A stretch of 64,000 nt of DNA from YC2-FULL-38-9 sp964629635 (GTDB taxonomy: Bacteria; Patescibacteriota; Microgenomatia; UBA1406; GWC2-37-13): contig CAZVQS010000001.1 in the NCBI GenBank assembly GCA_964629635.1, positions 186,001 to 250,000 of the forward strand, given 5' to 3'. Positions 17,026 to 25,004 of the stretch are shown here, in pieces; position 1 is the stretch's first letter, and each line of letters begins with the position of its first letter. Below the pieces are notes generated by a model that ran no database searches, was not told the origin of the DNA, and saw only the letters and a program-made list of their open reading frames with translations. Both the position numbers and the translations under genes were made by a program.

Positions 17026-17784
17026 TTATACCTTGTCGAGGTCGATTTTCACGCCCGGAGTCATGGTGGACGTGACAAATGCGCTCAGGATGTGCGGTTT
17101 GCCGACGACATCGATGAATGCCTTGATGTTTTCGACAAGCGCCTTATCCTCGTGGGACACTTTCCCGACCATCTGGTGGATGATGGGGAATTTTCCTTCG
17201 GTTTTCCACCGGAGAGTGCCTTTCTCAAACTTCTTGGCCACTTCCTCGGGATTCGGGGAAATAGTGCCTGCTTTCGGGTTCGGCATCAGGCCTTTCGGTC
17301 CGAGCACCTTCGCGAAACGCGCAAGCTTAGGCATGAACGAGGGATGGGTAATGAGGATGTCGAAATTGATCTTGCCGTTTGTCAGCTCTTCGATCACCTT
17401 GTCGCTCACGATGGCAACGCGTACGGATTTCCCGGTCGTGTGGGGAAGTTCGACCTCTCCCTTGAGTCCGGTCTTATCCACGTTGAAATGCACCTCGACC
17501 GATTCGTCAAAGGATGCCCATTTCATTTTCTTGACGAGCGCTACCGCATCTTCCACCGTATAGGCCTTTTTCGGATCGACCAGTTTGGAGGACTTCAGGT
17601 ATTTGGCGCCTTTTGCTTTTTTCACGGCCGGACGGGATGAAGCTTTTTTCTCGGATTTCTCACCGGATACGGTTTCATCGGTGTTCCCTTGTGCATCTGC
17701 CGTTTTTTTCTCAACTGCCGCCTCTTCCTGGATGTCTTTCTTTGCCTGATCGAGGTCTTCGAGTCCGAGTGTTTTTTTTGCCAT
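17026..17784 (-). CDS. rplA: 50S ribosomal protein L1, with N-terminal extension
   Basis: Binds 23S rRNA at the L1 stalk by the E site and helps move deacylated tRNA out. The 252 residues begin with a ~65-residue Lys/Glu/Ala-rich extension that typical L1 lacks. The conserved core starts at about KYLKSSKLVDPKKAYT and includes ELPHTTGKSVRVA, the landmark GPKGLMPNPKAGT and the closing STTMTPGVKIDL-like end. The core is shorter than in E. coli: after VRVAIVSD it goes almost directly to the GKINFDI strand, skipping about 20 residues of the second domain. Last gene of the secE-nusG-rplK-rplA operon. Its presence is useful for classification because some CPR lineages are reported to lack L1. Confidence 0.95.
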   Translation of the reverse strand: MAKKTLGLEDLDQAKKDIQEEAAVEKKTADAQGNTDETVSGEKSEKKASSRPAVKKAKGAKYLKSSKLVDPKKAYTVEDAVALVKKMKWASFDESVEVHFNVDKTGLKGEVELPHTTGKSVRVAIVSDKVIEELTNGKINFDILITHPSFMPKLARFAKVLGPKGLMPNPKAGTISPNPEEVAKKFEKGTLRWKTEGKFPIIHQMVGKVSHEDKALVENIKAFIDVVGKPHILSAFVTSTMTPGVKIDLDKV

Positions 17785-17815
17785 AGGTGTGGTTTGTTTG
17801 GAAAATAATGTTAAA

Positions 17816-18241
17816 TTACGCTTCTACGTCGATACCCATGCTGCGTGCGGTTCCGGCAACGACTTTGCGGGCGGAATCCATATTGTCCGTATTGAGGTCC
17901 GGCATTTTTTCCTTTGCGATTTCCTCAACCTGGACTTTTGTCAGCTTGCCGACTTTTTCGGTGTTGGGCCTGCCGCTTCCGAGCTGCACGCCGATCTTTT
18001 TCTTGATCATGGCTGCAACGGGCGGGAGTTTGGTGATAAATGTGAATGAACGGTCCTCGTATACGGTAATGACTGCCGGGATGATCTGGCCTTTCAGCTT
18101 GGCCGTCCGGGCATTGTATTCCTTGATGAAATCCATGATGGGGATTCCGTGCTGTCCGAGTGCGGGACCGACGGGCGGGGCGGGTGTCGCCTCTCCGGCC
18201 GGAAGATTCAGTTTGATAAGGGTCTTGACTTTCTTTGCCAT
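17816..18241 (-). CDS. rplK: 50S ribosomal protein L11
   Basis: Component of the GTPase-associated centre; binds 23S rRNA at the stalk base. It is 141 residues, close to the E. coli length. The proline-rich N-terminal segment TPAPPVGPALGQHG is diagnostic and marks the thiostrepton-region domain. The C-terminal RNA-binding part ends with DLNTDNMDSARKVVAGTARS. The ATG follows the nusG stop by one base, so the two are translationally coupled. Confidence 0.97.
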   Translation of the reverse strand: MAKKVKTLIKLNLPAGEATPAPPVGPALGQHGIPIMDFIKEYNARTAKLKGQIIPAVITVYEDRSFTFITKLPPVAAMIKKKIGVQLGSGRPNTEKVGKLTKVQVEEIAKEKMPDLNTDNMDSARKVVAGTARSMGIDVEA

Positions 18242-18242
18242 A

Positions 18243-18827
18243 TTAGAGTTTGGTCACTTGTAAAAAATCGAGTTCAACCGGTGTTTCGCGGTCAAATATT
18301 GATACGAGAACGCGAACCTTGCCGCGTTCCTCATCGATTGCCTCAATGGTTCCGAGGAAATCCGCAAACGGCCCCTCGGTGATCTTGACCGCCTCTCCGA
18401 CGGAAAATTTCGCCTTGAACTTCGGTGATTCCTGTTTCACGAACTTCATGATCGCCTCCACTTCCTTGTCGGAAATGGGTGTCGGCTTCAATCCGGCGCC
18501 GACGAATCCGGTTACTCCTTCGGTCGTACGTACGACAAGCCATGAGTCGTCATCCAAAATCATACGGACGAGCACGTAACCCGGAAATACTTTTTCCGTT
18601 GCTTTTGCTTTTTTGCCTTTTTTGATTGCAACCACCTCGCGGGTCGGGATGACCACGTCAAAGATCTTGTCCTCGACTCCCAGGCTCTTGATGCGCTGTT
18701 CAAGCGCGGACTTCACCTTGTTTTCATATCCGGTCTGGATATGGATGACATACCACTTGGGTTGGGCGCCGATAACGGGCGCGTTTTTCAGAGCTTCCTT
18801 TTGTTCTTTCGCAAGATCCTGTTGCAT
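18243..18827 (-). CDS. nusG: Transcription termination/antitermination factor NusG
   Basis: Binds RNA polymerase beside the DNA channel, modulates pausing, and links polymerase to Rho or the ribosome. It is 194 residues from the ATG at 18827; a TTG four codons upstream is possible but less likely. The NGN domain begins at WYVIHIQTGYENKVK, and the C-terminal KOW domain is EAVKITEGPFADFLGTIEAI. An inserted Lys-rich loop (KKGKKAKATEKVFPGYV) precedes the conserved FPGYVLV strand. Rho itself is encoded at 61985-63337 in this window, so the NusG-Rho pair is present. Confidence 0.97.
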   Translation of the reverse strand: MQQDLAKEQKEALKNAPVIGAQPKWYVIHIQTGYENKVKSALEQRIKSLGVEDKIFDVVIPTREVVAIKKGKKAKATEKVFPGYVLVRMILDDDSWLVVRTTEGVTGFVGAGLKPTPISDKEVEAIMKFVKQESPKFKAKFSVGEAVKITEGPFADFLGTIEAIDEERGKVRVLVSIFDRETPVELDFLQVTKL

Positions 18828-18920
18828 AGGGGTTTTCAAAACTTAAAACTACAACTAAAACTCTATTACTATTATATTAGACTTTATGTTGAAGATTTGA
18901 GTTCTGAATACGTACGTCTT

Positions 18921-19118
18921 TTAACGGAACTTTGTCGCCAATTCAAGACCCTTCGCCAATAGGACATCTATTATACCTACATATAATCCAATTATCAAGG
19001 ATATCACGATGACCACCGTCGTGAGCCGTATCGTTTCCTTGCGCGAAGGCCAGGAAACCTTCTTCATCTCGTCAACGATATCGCGTGCGAATCCGGGGGT
19101 AACCTGCGGTTTTTGCAT
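18921..19118 (-). CDS. secE: Protein translocase subunit SecE
   Basis: Small essential subunit that clamps SecY in the Sec translocon. It is 65 residues with the short single-helix architecture usual in most bacteria: an amphipathic VDEMKKVSWPSRKET segment (the conserved KVxWPSR motif) followed by one membrane helix from about 30 to 52. First gene of the secE-nusG-rplK-rplA block, with 93 bases before nusG. A TACAAT box 11 bases before the ATG suggests a very short leader. It is divergent from the sensor-like gene at 19211. Confidence 0.95.
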   Translation of the reverse strand: MQKPQVTPGFARDIVDEMKKVSWPSRKETIRLTTVVIVISLIIGLYVGIIDVLLAKGLELATKFR

Positions 19119-19129
19119 AGTATCTGTTT

Positions 19130-19135
19130 ATTGTA
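19130..19135 (-). promoter_or_regulatory. -10 box of secE
   Basis: TACAAT on the minus strand, 11 bases before the ATG at 19118. The predicted leader is about five bases. Confidence 0.4.
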
Positions 19136-19198
19136 ACACATATTTGAAAAAAGTCGATAATAAAGAACGGCCTTACCCCTCCTGCCGGTCATTTGTGC

Positions 19199-19204
19199 TA
19201 CACT
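19199..19204 (+). promoter_or_regulatory. Extended -10 box of the sensor-like gene
   Basis: TGC-TACACT, then six bases, then the ATG at 19211. It is almost identical to the tkt promoter core and predicts a leaderless transcript. Confidence 0.55.
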
Positions 19205-19210
19205 CAATAT

Positions 19211-19864
19211 ATGAGTCCCGAAATCGTCCATTCCCTCATCCTCATCGCGGCCATGGGCATGTCGTTCCTGTTCCCCCAGTCCGTCCTGTCCCGATTCGAC
19301 CTGCAGATAGCGGCCGCCCTGTTTGCCGTCCTGTTTGTCATACGGAAAGTGAGGTCTAACCGCCAGGAGACCCGCCTCATGGAATCGGTCATATTCACGG
19401 TCGTCATCCTCCTGGTCGTCAACACGACCGGCGGGGTGGCAAGCCCGTTTTTTTTCCTCCTCTATTTTCTCCTGTTTTCCCTGTCCCTGCTTCTTGAGCC
19501 GATCATATCCATAACCGCAACGCTTGCGCTCATGGTGTTTTTCGTCATGTCGCTTCCGCCTGACCAGCCGTTCAATACCCTTTTGCCCATATTCTCCCTC
19601 GCATTCCTCACTCCCTTTGCCCTGTTCATGGGACAGGAATTTGAGGAAGCAAAGAAAATGAAACAGCGCGCCGAGAAACTCGACACGGCACTGACCAATT
19701 CAAAAGAGAACACCTATTTGTTCCTGTCGCTCATGGTGAAAAACCATTTGAAGGGCATAAATCACGCGGTCGAGAATTTTATGGGCGATCACGAGCTTCA
19801 TGTAATAAAAAAGCACGTCCGTAATCTTGAAAAACTCATTGAAAAATTCGAAAAAGGCACTTAA
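19211..19864 (+). CDS. Sensor-like membrane protein without catalytic domain
   Basis: 217 residues. About six hydrophobic segments fill the first 150 residues and are followed by a charged coiled-coil linker (EFEEAKKMKQRAEKLDTAL). The last ~50 residues read like a shortened histidine-kinase dimerisation helix pair (MVKNHLKGINHAVENF), but no ATPase boxes follow and the protein ends there. It could be a signal input subunit, a membrane scaffold, or a decayed kinase; I cannot decide. The ATG at 19211 was chosen over an upstream start because of the promoter spacing. The next gene begins 20 bases downstream, so it may head a short operon with the two envelope proteins at 19884 and 20704. Confidence 0.65.
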   Translation: MSPEIVHSLILIAAMGMSFLFPQSVLSRFDLQIAAALFAVLFVIRKVRSNRQETRLMESVIFTVVILLVVNTTGGVASPFFFLLYFLLFSLSLLLEPIISITATLALMVFFVMSLPPDQPFNTLLPIFSLAFLTPFALFMGQEFEEAKKMKQRAEKLDTALTNSKENTYLFLSLMVKNHLKGINHAVENFMGDHELHVIKKHVRNLEKLIEKFEKGT

Positions 19865-19883
19865 CCGGTCCGCCTTGCATGAT

Positions 19884-20702
19884 ATGAAAGCGAATTGTCA
19901 GACAATCATCCTTCTTTTCATCGCGCTCGCAGCTCTCTTTTCGGGACCTGCCGTTCCGGCGCACGCGGTTAACATGGATTCCGAAGAATACCGGATCCAG
20001 TTCGGCACCATCAACGCGGGAGGACAGCGGATGAACGATCCCGGCAACGACACCTACAATCTGACGACAAGTCTCGGGCAGGCGGCAGCAGGACAGTTCA
20101 ACTCGGACGGCTATATCGTCAAGTCCGGGTTCCAGTATCTGTATTCGAAGATTCCGTTCACGTTTTCCCTTTCCGGCACCAGGGCGGACCTCGGCAGCCT
20201 CATGCCCAGCCAACCCTCCACCGCAGCCATCGACCTCACCGTATCTTTCGGCGCTGCGGGACAGTATGTAGTCACGGCAGGCGAGGAAGGGCTTCTGCGC
20301 AACTTCGACGGCAATCCGATCGCGGACACGCTCTGCAACGGCAGCCTTGAAACCTGTTACCCCACGATCGCAAAACCCTGGACATCATCATCGGCCTATG
20401 GATTCGGATACACCATGGCGGGAGAGGATGTCCCGGCGGACTTCATCAACTCCTCATATTACCGGCCGTTTGCCAATTTGCTTGCACCGGCCCAGCCGGC
20501 CATCGTCATGCAGGGAACGGATGTCACCCAGAATCTCACCCCGACCCCGAACCCCACCCATACGCCCGCACCTGCACTGACCGGCACACCGCGGGACATC
20601 ACCCGCACCGCCTCGATGACATTTAAGGCAAATATCTCACCCCTCCAATCGACCGGCAGCTACAGCACGGTTATCCATTTTGTCGCCACACCGAGCTTTT
20701 GA
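19884..20702 (+). CDS. Secreted surface protein, first copy
   Basis: 272 residues with a signal peptide (hydrophobic core IILLFIALAALF, likely cleavage after AHA near residue 28). The mature part is beta-rich and Ser/Thr-rich. It contains a segment similar to the protein at 25005: both have an AYGFGYT or NYGFGYT motif after a loop with two cysteines, then a Pro/Thr-rich stretch, and both end in a strand finishing with aromatic Phe. Its stop is one base from the start of the DUF916-like gene, so the two are almost certainly co-translated. This recalls the pairing of WxL surface proteins with DUF916 anchors in Gram-positive bacteria, but no WxL motif is seen. No enzyme signature is visible. Confidence 0.72.
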   Translation: MKANCQTIILLFIALAALFSGPAVPAHAVNMDSEEYRIQFGTINAGGQRMNDPGNDTYNLTTSLGQAAAGQFNSDGYIVKSGFQYLYSKIPFTFSLSGTRADLGSLMPSQPSTAAIDLTVSFGAAGQYVVTAGEEGLLRNFDGNPIADTLCNGSLETCYPTIAKPWTSSSAYGFGYTMAGEDVPADFINSSYYRPFANLLAPAQPAIVMQGTDVTQNLTPTPNPTHTPAPALTGTPRDITRTASMTFKANISPLQSTGSYSTVIHFVATPSF

Positions 20703-20703
20703 C

Positions 20704-21633
20704 ATGAAAAAAGCTTTCATCATACTCTTTCTCGCCGCGGTTTTGCTCGTTCCGGGCACCGCACATGCACAGCAGATCACGCTCACCATGTCCCCTCCGA
20801 TCGTTGAAACGCTCATCAAGCCGGGAAAAACGATCCTGATCGGTTATACGGTCCAGAACCTGGGCGACCCGACAACCCTTGAATTCAAAGTACGGCCGTT
20901 TGCGCCGCAGGGCGACCAGGGAGGCATGAGCATCGAAGAAGAACTGGTCTCCCCCATCAGGTTTACGCTCGACAACAGCGATATGGAACTTGAAAAACCG
21001 TTCCTCATACGCCAGAAGGAATCCCGCCAGGCGGTTATCCGCATGCGGGTGCCGGAAGGGACACCCGAGGGGGACTACTACTTCGTGGTGCTTGCCACCT
21101 CGCACCCGATACCTGCGGTCGGCGGCACCACCTCCGGCCTCGCGAAAGCGACGATCGGTTCGACGCTTCTTATGACGGTTACCCGTTCGGGCAAGTTGGA
21201 AACAAAAGGAAGAATCGCGCTGTTTGATATCGTGCCCGACTATACGCTGAAATTGTTCGGACGCTCGTACAAGATCGTGGAATCGACGAAAAAAATACCC
21301 CTGACGCTCATCGTACAAAATCAGGGAAAGAACGTTGTGAAGCCTCAGGGCGAAATAACGCTGCGCAATCCGGTGGGAGGGAAAACAACCGTACCGGTTA
21401 CCCCCCAGAACATCCTGTCCGAATCCCAGCGGCAGATGAAGCTCAGCCCGCTTTCCGGTTATTTCGTCGGATCCTATGCGCTTTCCGCACGCGTCCATTT
21501 CGGGGACGGGACTCCGCAGCTTTTTGCGAACGTGAATTTTATCGGGTTGCCCGTCAAACTCATCGTATCCGTATTTTTCGTTGCACTTCTGTCAGTTCTC
21601 CTCATCCTGCTCTCCAAACGGAAGCATAAGTGA
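20704..21633 (+). CDS. DUF916-like membrane-anchored envelope protein, first copy
   Basis: 309 residues with a signal peptide cleaved after AHA near residue 22, an extracellular part of two beta-sandwich domains, and a C-terminal membrane helix (about 284-303) followed by a basic KRKHK tail. The first domain opens with a strand of the type MSPPIVETLIKPGKTI and contains FKVRPF. The second starts near residue 195. This order matches the DUF916/DUF3324 peptidoglycan-binding family that accompanies WxL proteins. A paralogue with the same order lies at 26590. It directly follows its presumed partner at 19884. The likely role is to hold the partner at the cell surface; that is inference from the family analogy. 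Confidence 0.68.
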   Translation: MKKAFIILFLAAVLLVPGTAHAQQITLTMSPPIVETLIKPGKTILIGYTVQNLGDPTTLEFKVRPFAPQGDQGGMSIEEELVSPIRFTLDNSDMELEKPFLIRQKESRQAVIRMRVPEGTPEGDYYFVVLATSHPIPAVGGTTSGLAKATIGSTLLMTVTRSGKLETKGRIALFDIVPDYTLKLFGRSYKIVESTKKIPLTLIVQNQGKNVVKPQGEITLRNPVGGKTTVPVTPQNILSESQRQMKLSPLSGYFVGSYALSARVHFGDGTPQLFANVNFIGLPVKLIVSVFFVALLSVLLILLSKRKHK

Positions 21634-21695
21634 TATATACCTGACTACTGGTATAGTAACGTGACGAAGTTGTAATTCTGTAGCACAGGAGTCCA

Positions 21696-21724
21696 TTGAC
21701 GGGATCGGCGCATCGCGGGAAAAT
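21696..21724 (+). promoter_or_regulatory. Promoter of comEA
   Basis: TTGACG at 21696-21701, a 17-base spacer, GAAAAT at 21719-21724, six bases, then the ATG at 21731. A second candidate is an extended -10 TGG-TATAGT at 21652-21657. Confidence 0.45.
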
Positions 21725-21730
21725 CGCAGT

Positions 21731-22381
21731 ATGGACGGCTTTTTCACGTCACTCTTACCCTTACTCAAAAAATACGGCATCGAGTCGGCACTTCTGGCGG
21801 TTTCCCTTATCCTGACCGCCGCATCATTTGTGCTGTTCAATCTGCCGGAGTACACATTCCAACCGACAGATAACGCTGCTGCCGCCGTACAAACGGAACA
21901 ATCCGCCCAAACTACGGTGACGGTTGAAGTATCGGGTGCAGTCCGTAAACCCGGTGTATTCCGTATGCCGGAACAATCGCGCCTGAATGACGCGATTATG
22001 CACGCGGGCGGACTGTCAGACGATGCGGATCCCTCGTTTTTCGGCCGGAACTACAACCTTGCCCGGTATGTAGCGGACCAGGAGAAGATCCATGTGCCGT
22101 CACGCGAAGAAGTGTCCTCCGGGACCATGCGCGAACAGACGCAGGTAATCGACTACCGCGCGCCCCAGGCGCCTCCCCAAAATAGTGGGCAAAAGGATGA
22201 TGGATTTATCCATGTCAATACCGCGCTTGAGGCTGACCTGGAATCCCTGCCCGGAATCGGCAAAGCCACCGCTTTGAAGATTATCGAAAACCGCCCGTAC
22301 GGGTCGCTTGATGAGCTGGTTGAGAAAACGGTAATAACCGAACGGGTATTCGGACAAATACGCGCGTATATCGCATTGTGA
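21731..22381 (+). CDS. comEA: DNA-uptake receptor ComEA
   Basis: Membrane-anchored receptor that binds incoming double-stranded DNA during natural transformation. 216 residues: a cytoplasmic N-terminus, one membrane helix at about 17-38, a SLBB-type domain around EVSGAVRKPGVFRMP (residues ~60-120), a flexible Gln/Pro linker, and a C-terminal helix-hairpin-helix DNA-binding domain with INVNTA-like VNTALEADLESLPGIG and KIIENRPY. This order is the standard ComEA layout. Its stop overlaps the comEC start (GTGA), so the two are translationally coupled. Together with comEC and the prepilin at 54589 it suggests a working DNA-import route. Confidence 0.93.
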   Translation: MDGFFTSLLPLLKKYGIESALLAVSLILTAASFVLFNLPEYTFQPTDNAAAAVQTEQSAQTTVTVEVSGAVRKPGVFRMPEQSRLNDAIMHAGGLSDDADPSFFGRNYNLARYVADQEKIHVPSREEVSSGTMREQTQVIDYRAPQAPPQNSGQKDDGFIHVNTALEADLESLPGIGKATALKIIENRPYGSLDELVEKTVITERVFGQIRAYIAL

Positions 22382-23199
22382 CCATGTCCCATCCATTTTC
22401 ACCAGCCGCATTTTCAAATCTCGTCAACTCGTATCTGCCCGAACCGGAAGCGACGCTTCTCAATGGCATTCTCTTCGGGCTTCCGGTCCCGAAAGGGAGC
22501 GTCCTTTTGGATCAGCTCAAAACCACCGGACTCCTCCATCTCGTGGTCCTTTCCGGCATGAACATAACCATAATCGCGCAGGGCACGCGCATCGCGCTCG
22601 CCCGCTTCGGCAAACGGGTTTCGCTTGCGGGAGCGGCGGGATGCGTTGCGGGCTTTACCCTGTTTGTCGGACCGGAACCGCCCATCGTGCGCGCGTCGAT
22701 CATGGGCACGCTCAGCCTGTTGGCGGTATATCTCGGGCGCAGATACGAAGCCGTGATGGGACTTTTCGTTTCCGCGCTCATAATCGCCCTTGTTTCCCCT
22801 GTCTGGCTGAGCGGCCTGTCGTTCCAGCTATCCTTCGGGGCAACGCTTGGCATCATGCTCTTTGCCGGCTCCCCCGGCCTTGGCGCAAACGCACGGATTC
22901 CGCCGTTCATAACCTGGATCCTTAAAGAATTGCGCATGACGCTGTCCGCATCCCTGTTCACGGTTCCCCTCATATTCTTCGCGTTCCGGAGAGTCTCACT
23001 CATTGCGCCGGTCGCAAACCTGCTCGTCTCCTGGATGATCGCGCCCCTCATGGTTTTCGGGATGATTGCCTGCCTCCTCGGAACGCTGAATCCGGCGTTT
23101 GGCTTGCCGGCGGCCTACCTGTGTTACGGCCTGCTCCACATGATGAACCGCATCGTCGTATTGCTGGACAGCGTACCGTTCGCGTCAGTCGATTTTTGA
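22378..23199 (+). CDS. comEC: ComEC, membrane channel half
   Basis: Polytopic competence domain that passes single-stranded DNA across the cytoplasmic membrane. 273 residues with GILFGLPVP, then the hallmark HLVVLSGMNITII and the RASIMG and LSGLSFQLSFGATLGI segments of the ComEC/Rec2 family. The N-terminal OB-like domain of full-length ComEC is absent, and the protein stops where the family normally continues into the metallo-beta-lactamase domain, which is encoded by the next gene. The start is either the GTG overlapping the comEA stop or the ATG at 22384. Confidence 0.9.
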   Translation: MTMSHPFSPAAFSNLVNSYLPEPEATLLNGILFGLPVPKGSVLLDQLKTTGLLHLVVLSGMNITIIAQGTRIALARFGKRVSLAGAAGCVAGFTLFVGPEPPIVRASIMGTLSLLAVYLGRRYEAVMGLFVSALIIALVSPVWLSGLSFQLSFGATLGIMLFAGSPGLGANARIPPFITWILKELRMTLSASLFTVPLIFFAFRRVSLIAPVANLLVSWMIAPLMVFGMIACLLGTLNPAFGLPAAYLCYGLLHMMNRIVVLLDSVPFASVDF

Positions 23200-23219
23200 T
23201 AAAACGGTAATAGCCGGAA

Positions 23220-23225
23220 TACAAC
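23220..23225 (+). promoter_or_regulatory. Possible -10 box of the second comEC gene
   Basis: TACAAC ends five bases before the ATG at 23231, as at other start codons in the window. The distal comEC half may therefore have its own leaderless message. Confidence 0.3.
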
Positions 23226-23230
23226 CCCGT

Positions 23231-24010
23231 ATGCAGCCCTCACCCGTTTCCAGACGTGAACTTGCCATGGCCCTTGCGGTCAGCCTCTGCGTAATTGCGG
23301 CTGTCCTTATACGCCACGGGGGAGCCATCCCGTTTGTCGTTTTCTGCGACGTGGGACAGGGCGACGGCGCATACGTCAGGCTGAGCGGCGGCTTTGACCT
23401 GCTTGTTGACACGGGTCCGGACAACGGCCGCATGCTTGACTGCATCGGCAGACACCAACCCTTTTACGACCGGACCATTGAGCTTGTTATCCTGTCCCAT
23501 CCCCAGGCGGACCATATAGGAAGCTACCGGAAGATCGCCAAAAGATACACCGTTCTGCGCACCGTTTCGCTTGCCGGCGAAGCCGGCAGCCGGGTGCCGC
23601 TGGCGCAGGACACCTTTCGCGTCCCCGGAGGCATGATAGTATTCCTTGCCCCCAAGCCCTACCGCATGCTGATTCCTTCAAAACAGGAAAACGATTTGTG
23701 TATCATTGTCGAGCTCCGGACAGGAAATACCCGCATCCTGTTTACCGCGGATGCCTCAAGGACGCTTCTTGATTCCCTCACGGTTGCGCCTTTTTCCGGG
23801 AAAACGATCCTGAAATATCCCCATCATGGCTCGAAAACGAGCATCTCCACACGTTTCTTACGTTTAGCACACCCATCTCTTACTGTGATAAGTGTGGGAA
23901 AACGGAACGGATACGGGCATCCTGCCCGCGAAACGCTGGAGGCTCTCAAAGCCTTCCACGTTCCCGTGCGCCGGACCGACCTTGAGGGGGATATTGTATA
24001 TGGACTGTAA
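23231..24010 (+). CDS. comEC: ComEC, metallo-beta-lactamase half
   Basis: 259 residues. A single membrane helix (about 13-30) is followed by a metallo-beta-lactamase fold: FCDVGQGDGAYV, LVDTGPDNG, the metal motif SHPQADHIGS and KYPHHGSKTS, all in family order. In full-length ComEC this domain is the proposed nuclease that degrades the non-transported strand. The usual HxHxDH is HPQADH here, so one ligand differs. It lies 31 bases after the channel half and is separated by a clean stop plus a new start. The split therefore looks natural, not like a sequencing error. Confidence 0.9.
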   Translation: MQPSPVSRRELAMALAVSLCVIAAVLIRHGGAIPFVVFCDVGQGDGAYVRLSGGFDLLVDTGPDNGRMLDCIGRHQPFYDRTIELVILSHPQADHIGSYRKIAKRYTVLRTVSLAGEAGSRVPLAQDTFRVPGGMIVFLAPKPYRMLIPSKQENDLCIIVELRTGNTRILFTADASRTLLDSLTVAPFSGKTILKYPHHGSKTSISTRFLRLAHPSLTVISVGKRNGYGHPARETLEALKAFHVPVRRTDLEGDIVYGL

Positions 24011-24104
24011 TGACAACCTAAATTACCCATGGTATAACGGCATCAAACAGGAGTAAACACACGGATGAAGTGCCGGTATTTGCAGAATGCCGAGCCGGTT
24101 CGCG

Positions 24105-24845
24105 TCAGGAAAGGAGAATGCTCCTGATCTCCTTGAAGATGTTCATGGCTTCATAGCCGATCCAGGACTCTCCCATGAGCTCGACCGGAAGACCGGGATC
24201 GAGCCGGAGAAGGGTGATGTATTCGTTGATGACGCTTCTGAATTTCTCGACCTTGTCCCCGTCTTTGGAAAGGATCTCATGCCATTTTTTGAAAAGCTCG
24301 CGGTATTTTTTGTCGAGCGCCGACTTGCCCCATACTTTTTCGATAAGGACATCGCGGTTGCCGAAAGAATGGTCGGATTCGAAGGCCTGGATATACTGCT
24401 CCTCCGTTTTGCCGGTCACGAGCGTTTTCAGGGCATCAATCACCGGATGAGGCGTCAGCCAGAAGGAACGGTGCCATGGTCCGAGCCCCCACCCCTGCAT
24501 TTCGCGGCGGAGCCGGTCCCGGATTTCGCGCTTGCTTTCGGGAATCTCATAGGAAATGATGCGCCACTTGCGGTCCCATTTCCGTTTGAGGAACCGGAAC
24601 AGGGGGAATTCGAAGCTGAGATCGTCAAACCCCTGCTCTGAAAGAATATATTCATCGTTTTTCGCATCCGTTTCAGTGATGAACCCGTCTTTGACAAGCG
24701 TGGTAAGAGTTGATTTTGTCTTCTGGTTCAGGGAAAAGTCGAAGATTTTCTGGACCCGCTCGTCCATCTTGACTGATTTAAAATCTACGTCTGAAAGTAA
24801 AAAGAGGGAAAGTAAAATTTTCGTTCGTCTTTCTTTAACTCCCAT
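24105..24845 (-). CDS. PaaX-like transcriptional regulator
   Basis: 246 residues. An N-terminal winged-helix domain (about 1-75, with the KSTLTTLVKDGFI recognition region) is followed by the PaaX central domain with WDRKWRIISYEIPESKREIRD-type strands, a ferredoxin-like fold related to Cas2, and a C-terminal domain with DPGLPVELMGESWIG, the PaaX C-terminal signature. The type protein represses phenylacetate catabolism by binding an acyl-CoA, but no such pathway is nearby, so the ligand here is unknown. It is transcribed divergently from the surface-protein gene at 25005, with both promoters inside a 159-base gap. Control of that gene and of itself is the natural guess. Confidence 0.8.
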   Translation of the reverse strand: MGVKERRTKILLSLFLLSDVDFKSVKMDERVQKIFDFSLNQKTKSTLTTLVKDGFITETDAKNDEYILSEQGFDDLSFEFPLFRFLKRKWDRKWRIISYEIPESKREIRDRLRREMQGWGLGPWHRSFWLTPHPVIDALKTLVTGKTEEQYIQAFESDHSFGNRDVLIEKVWGKSALDKKYRELFKKWHEILSKDGDKVEKFRSVINEYITLLRLDPGLPVELMGESWIGYEAMNIFKEIRSILLS

Positions 24846-24854
24846 ATAAGCTAA

Positions 24855-24883
24855 ACTCTAACAGACGAAAAAATATATGTCAA
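24855..24883 (-). promoter_or_regulatory. Promoter of the PaaX-like gene
   Basis: TTGACA at 24883-24878, a 17-base spacer and TAGAGT at 24860-24855 on the minus strand, nine bases before the ATG. The predicted leader is about two or three bases. Confidence 0.55.
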
Positions 24884-24912
24884 TAGGATAATAATAAATT
24901 TAACGTTTGTTT

Positions 24913-24937
24913 GCCGCGTTATACAAAACAATGCGGC
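24913..24937. repeat. Inverted repeat between divergent promoters
   Basis: GCCGC and GCGGC separated by 15 bases, placed between the -35 boxes of the PaaX-like gene and the surface-protein gene. It is the most GC-rich spot of an otherwise AT-rich gap. It could be an operator, but the arms are short. Confidence 0.3.
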
Positions 24938-24955
24938 CCGTTGCCCAATTATCCC

Positions 24956-24984
24956 TTGACAATTATATGTGTTTCATATTTAAT
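24956..24984 (+). promoter_or_regulatory. Promoter of the surface protein gene at 25005
   Basis: TTGACA, 17 bases, TTTAAT. The predicted start is near 24991, leaving about 14 bases before the ATG at 25005. Confidence 0.6.
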
Positions 24985-25004
24985 GAATTTATTACATAGT
25001 TATC

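Noticed and set aside
20671..21498. Minus-strand ORF of 275 codons opposite the DUF916-like gene
   Set aside because: The plus-strand gene has a signal peptide, domains and a membrane anchor; the antisense frame has none and is Arg/His-rich.
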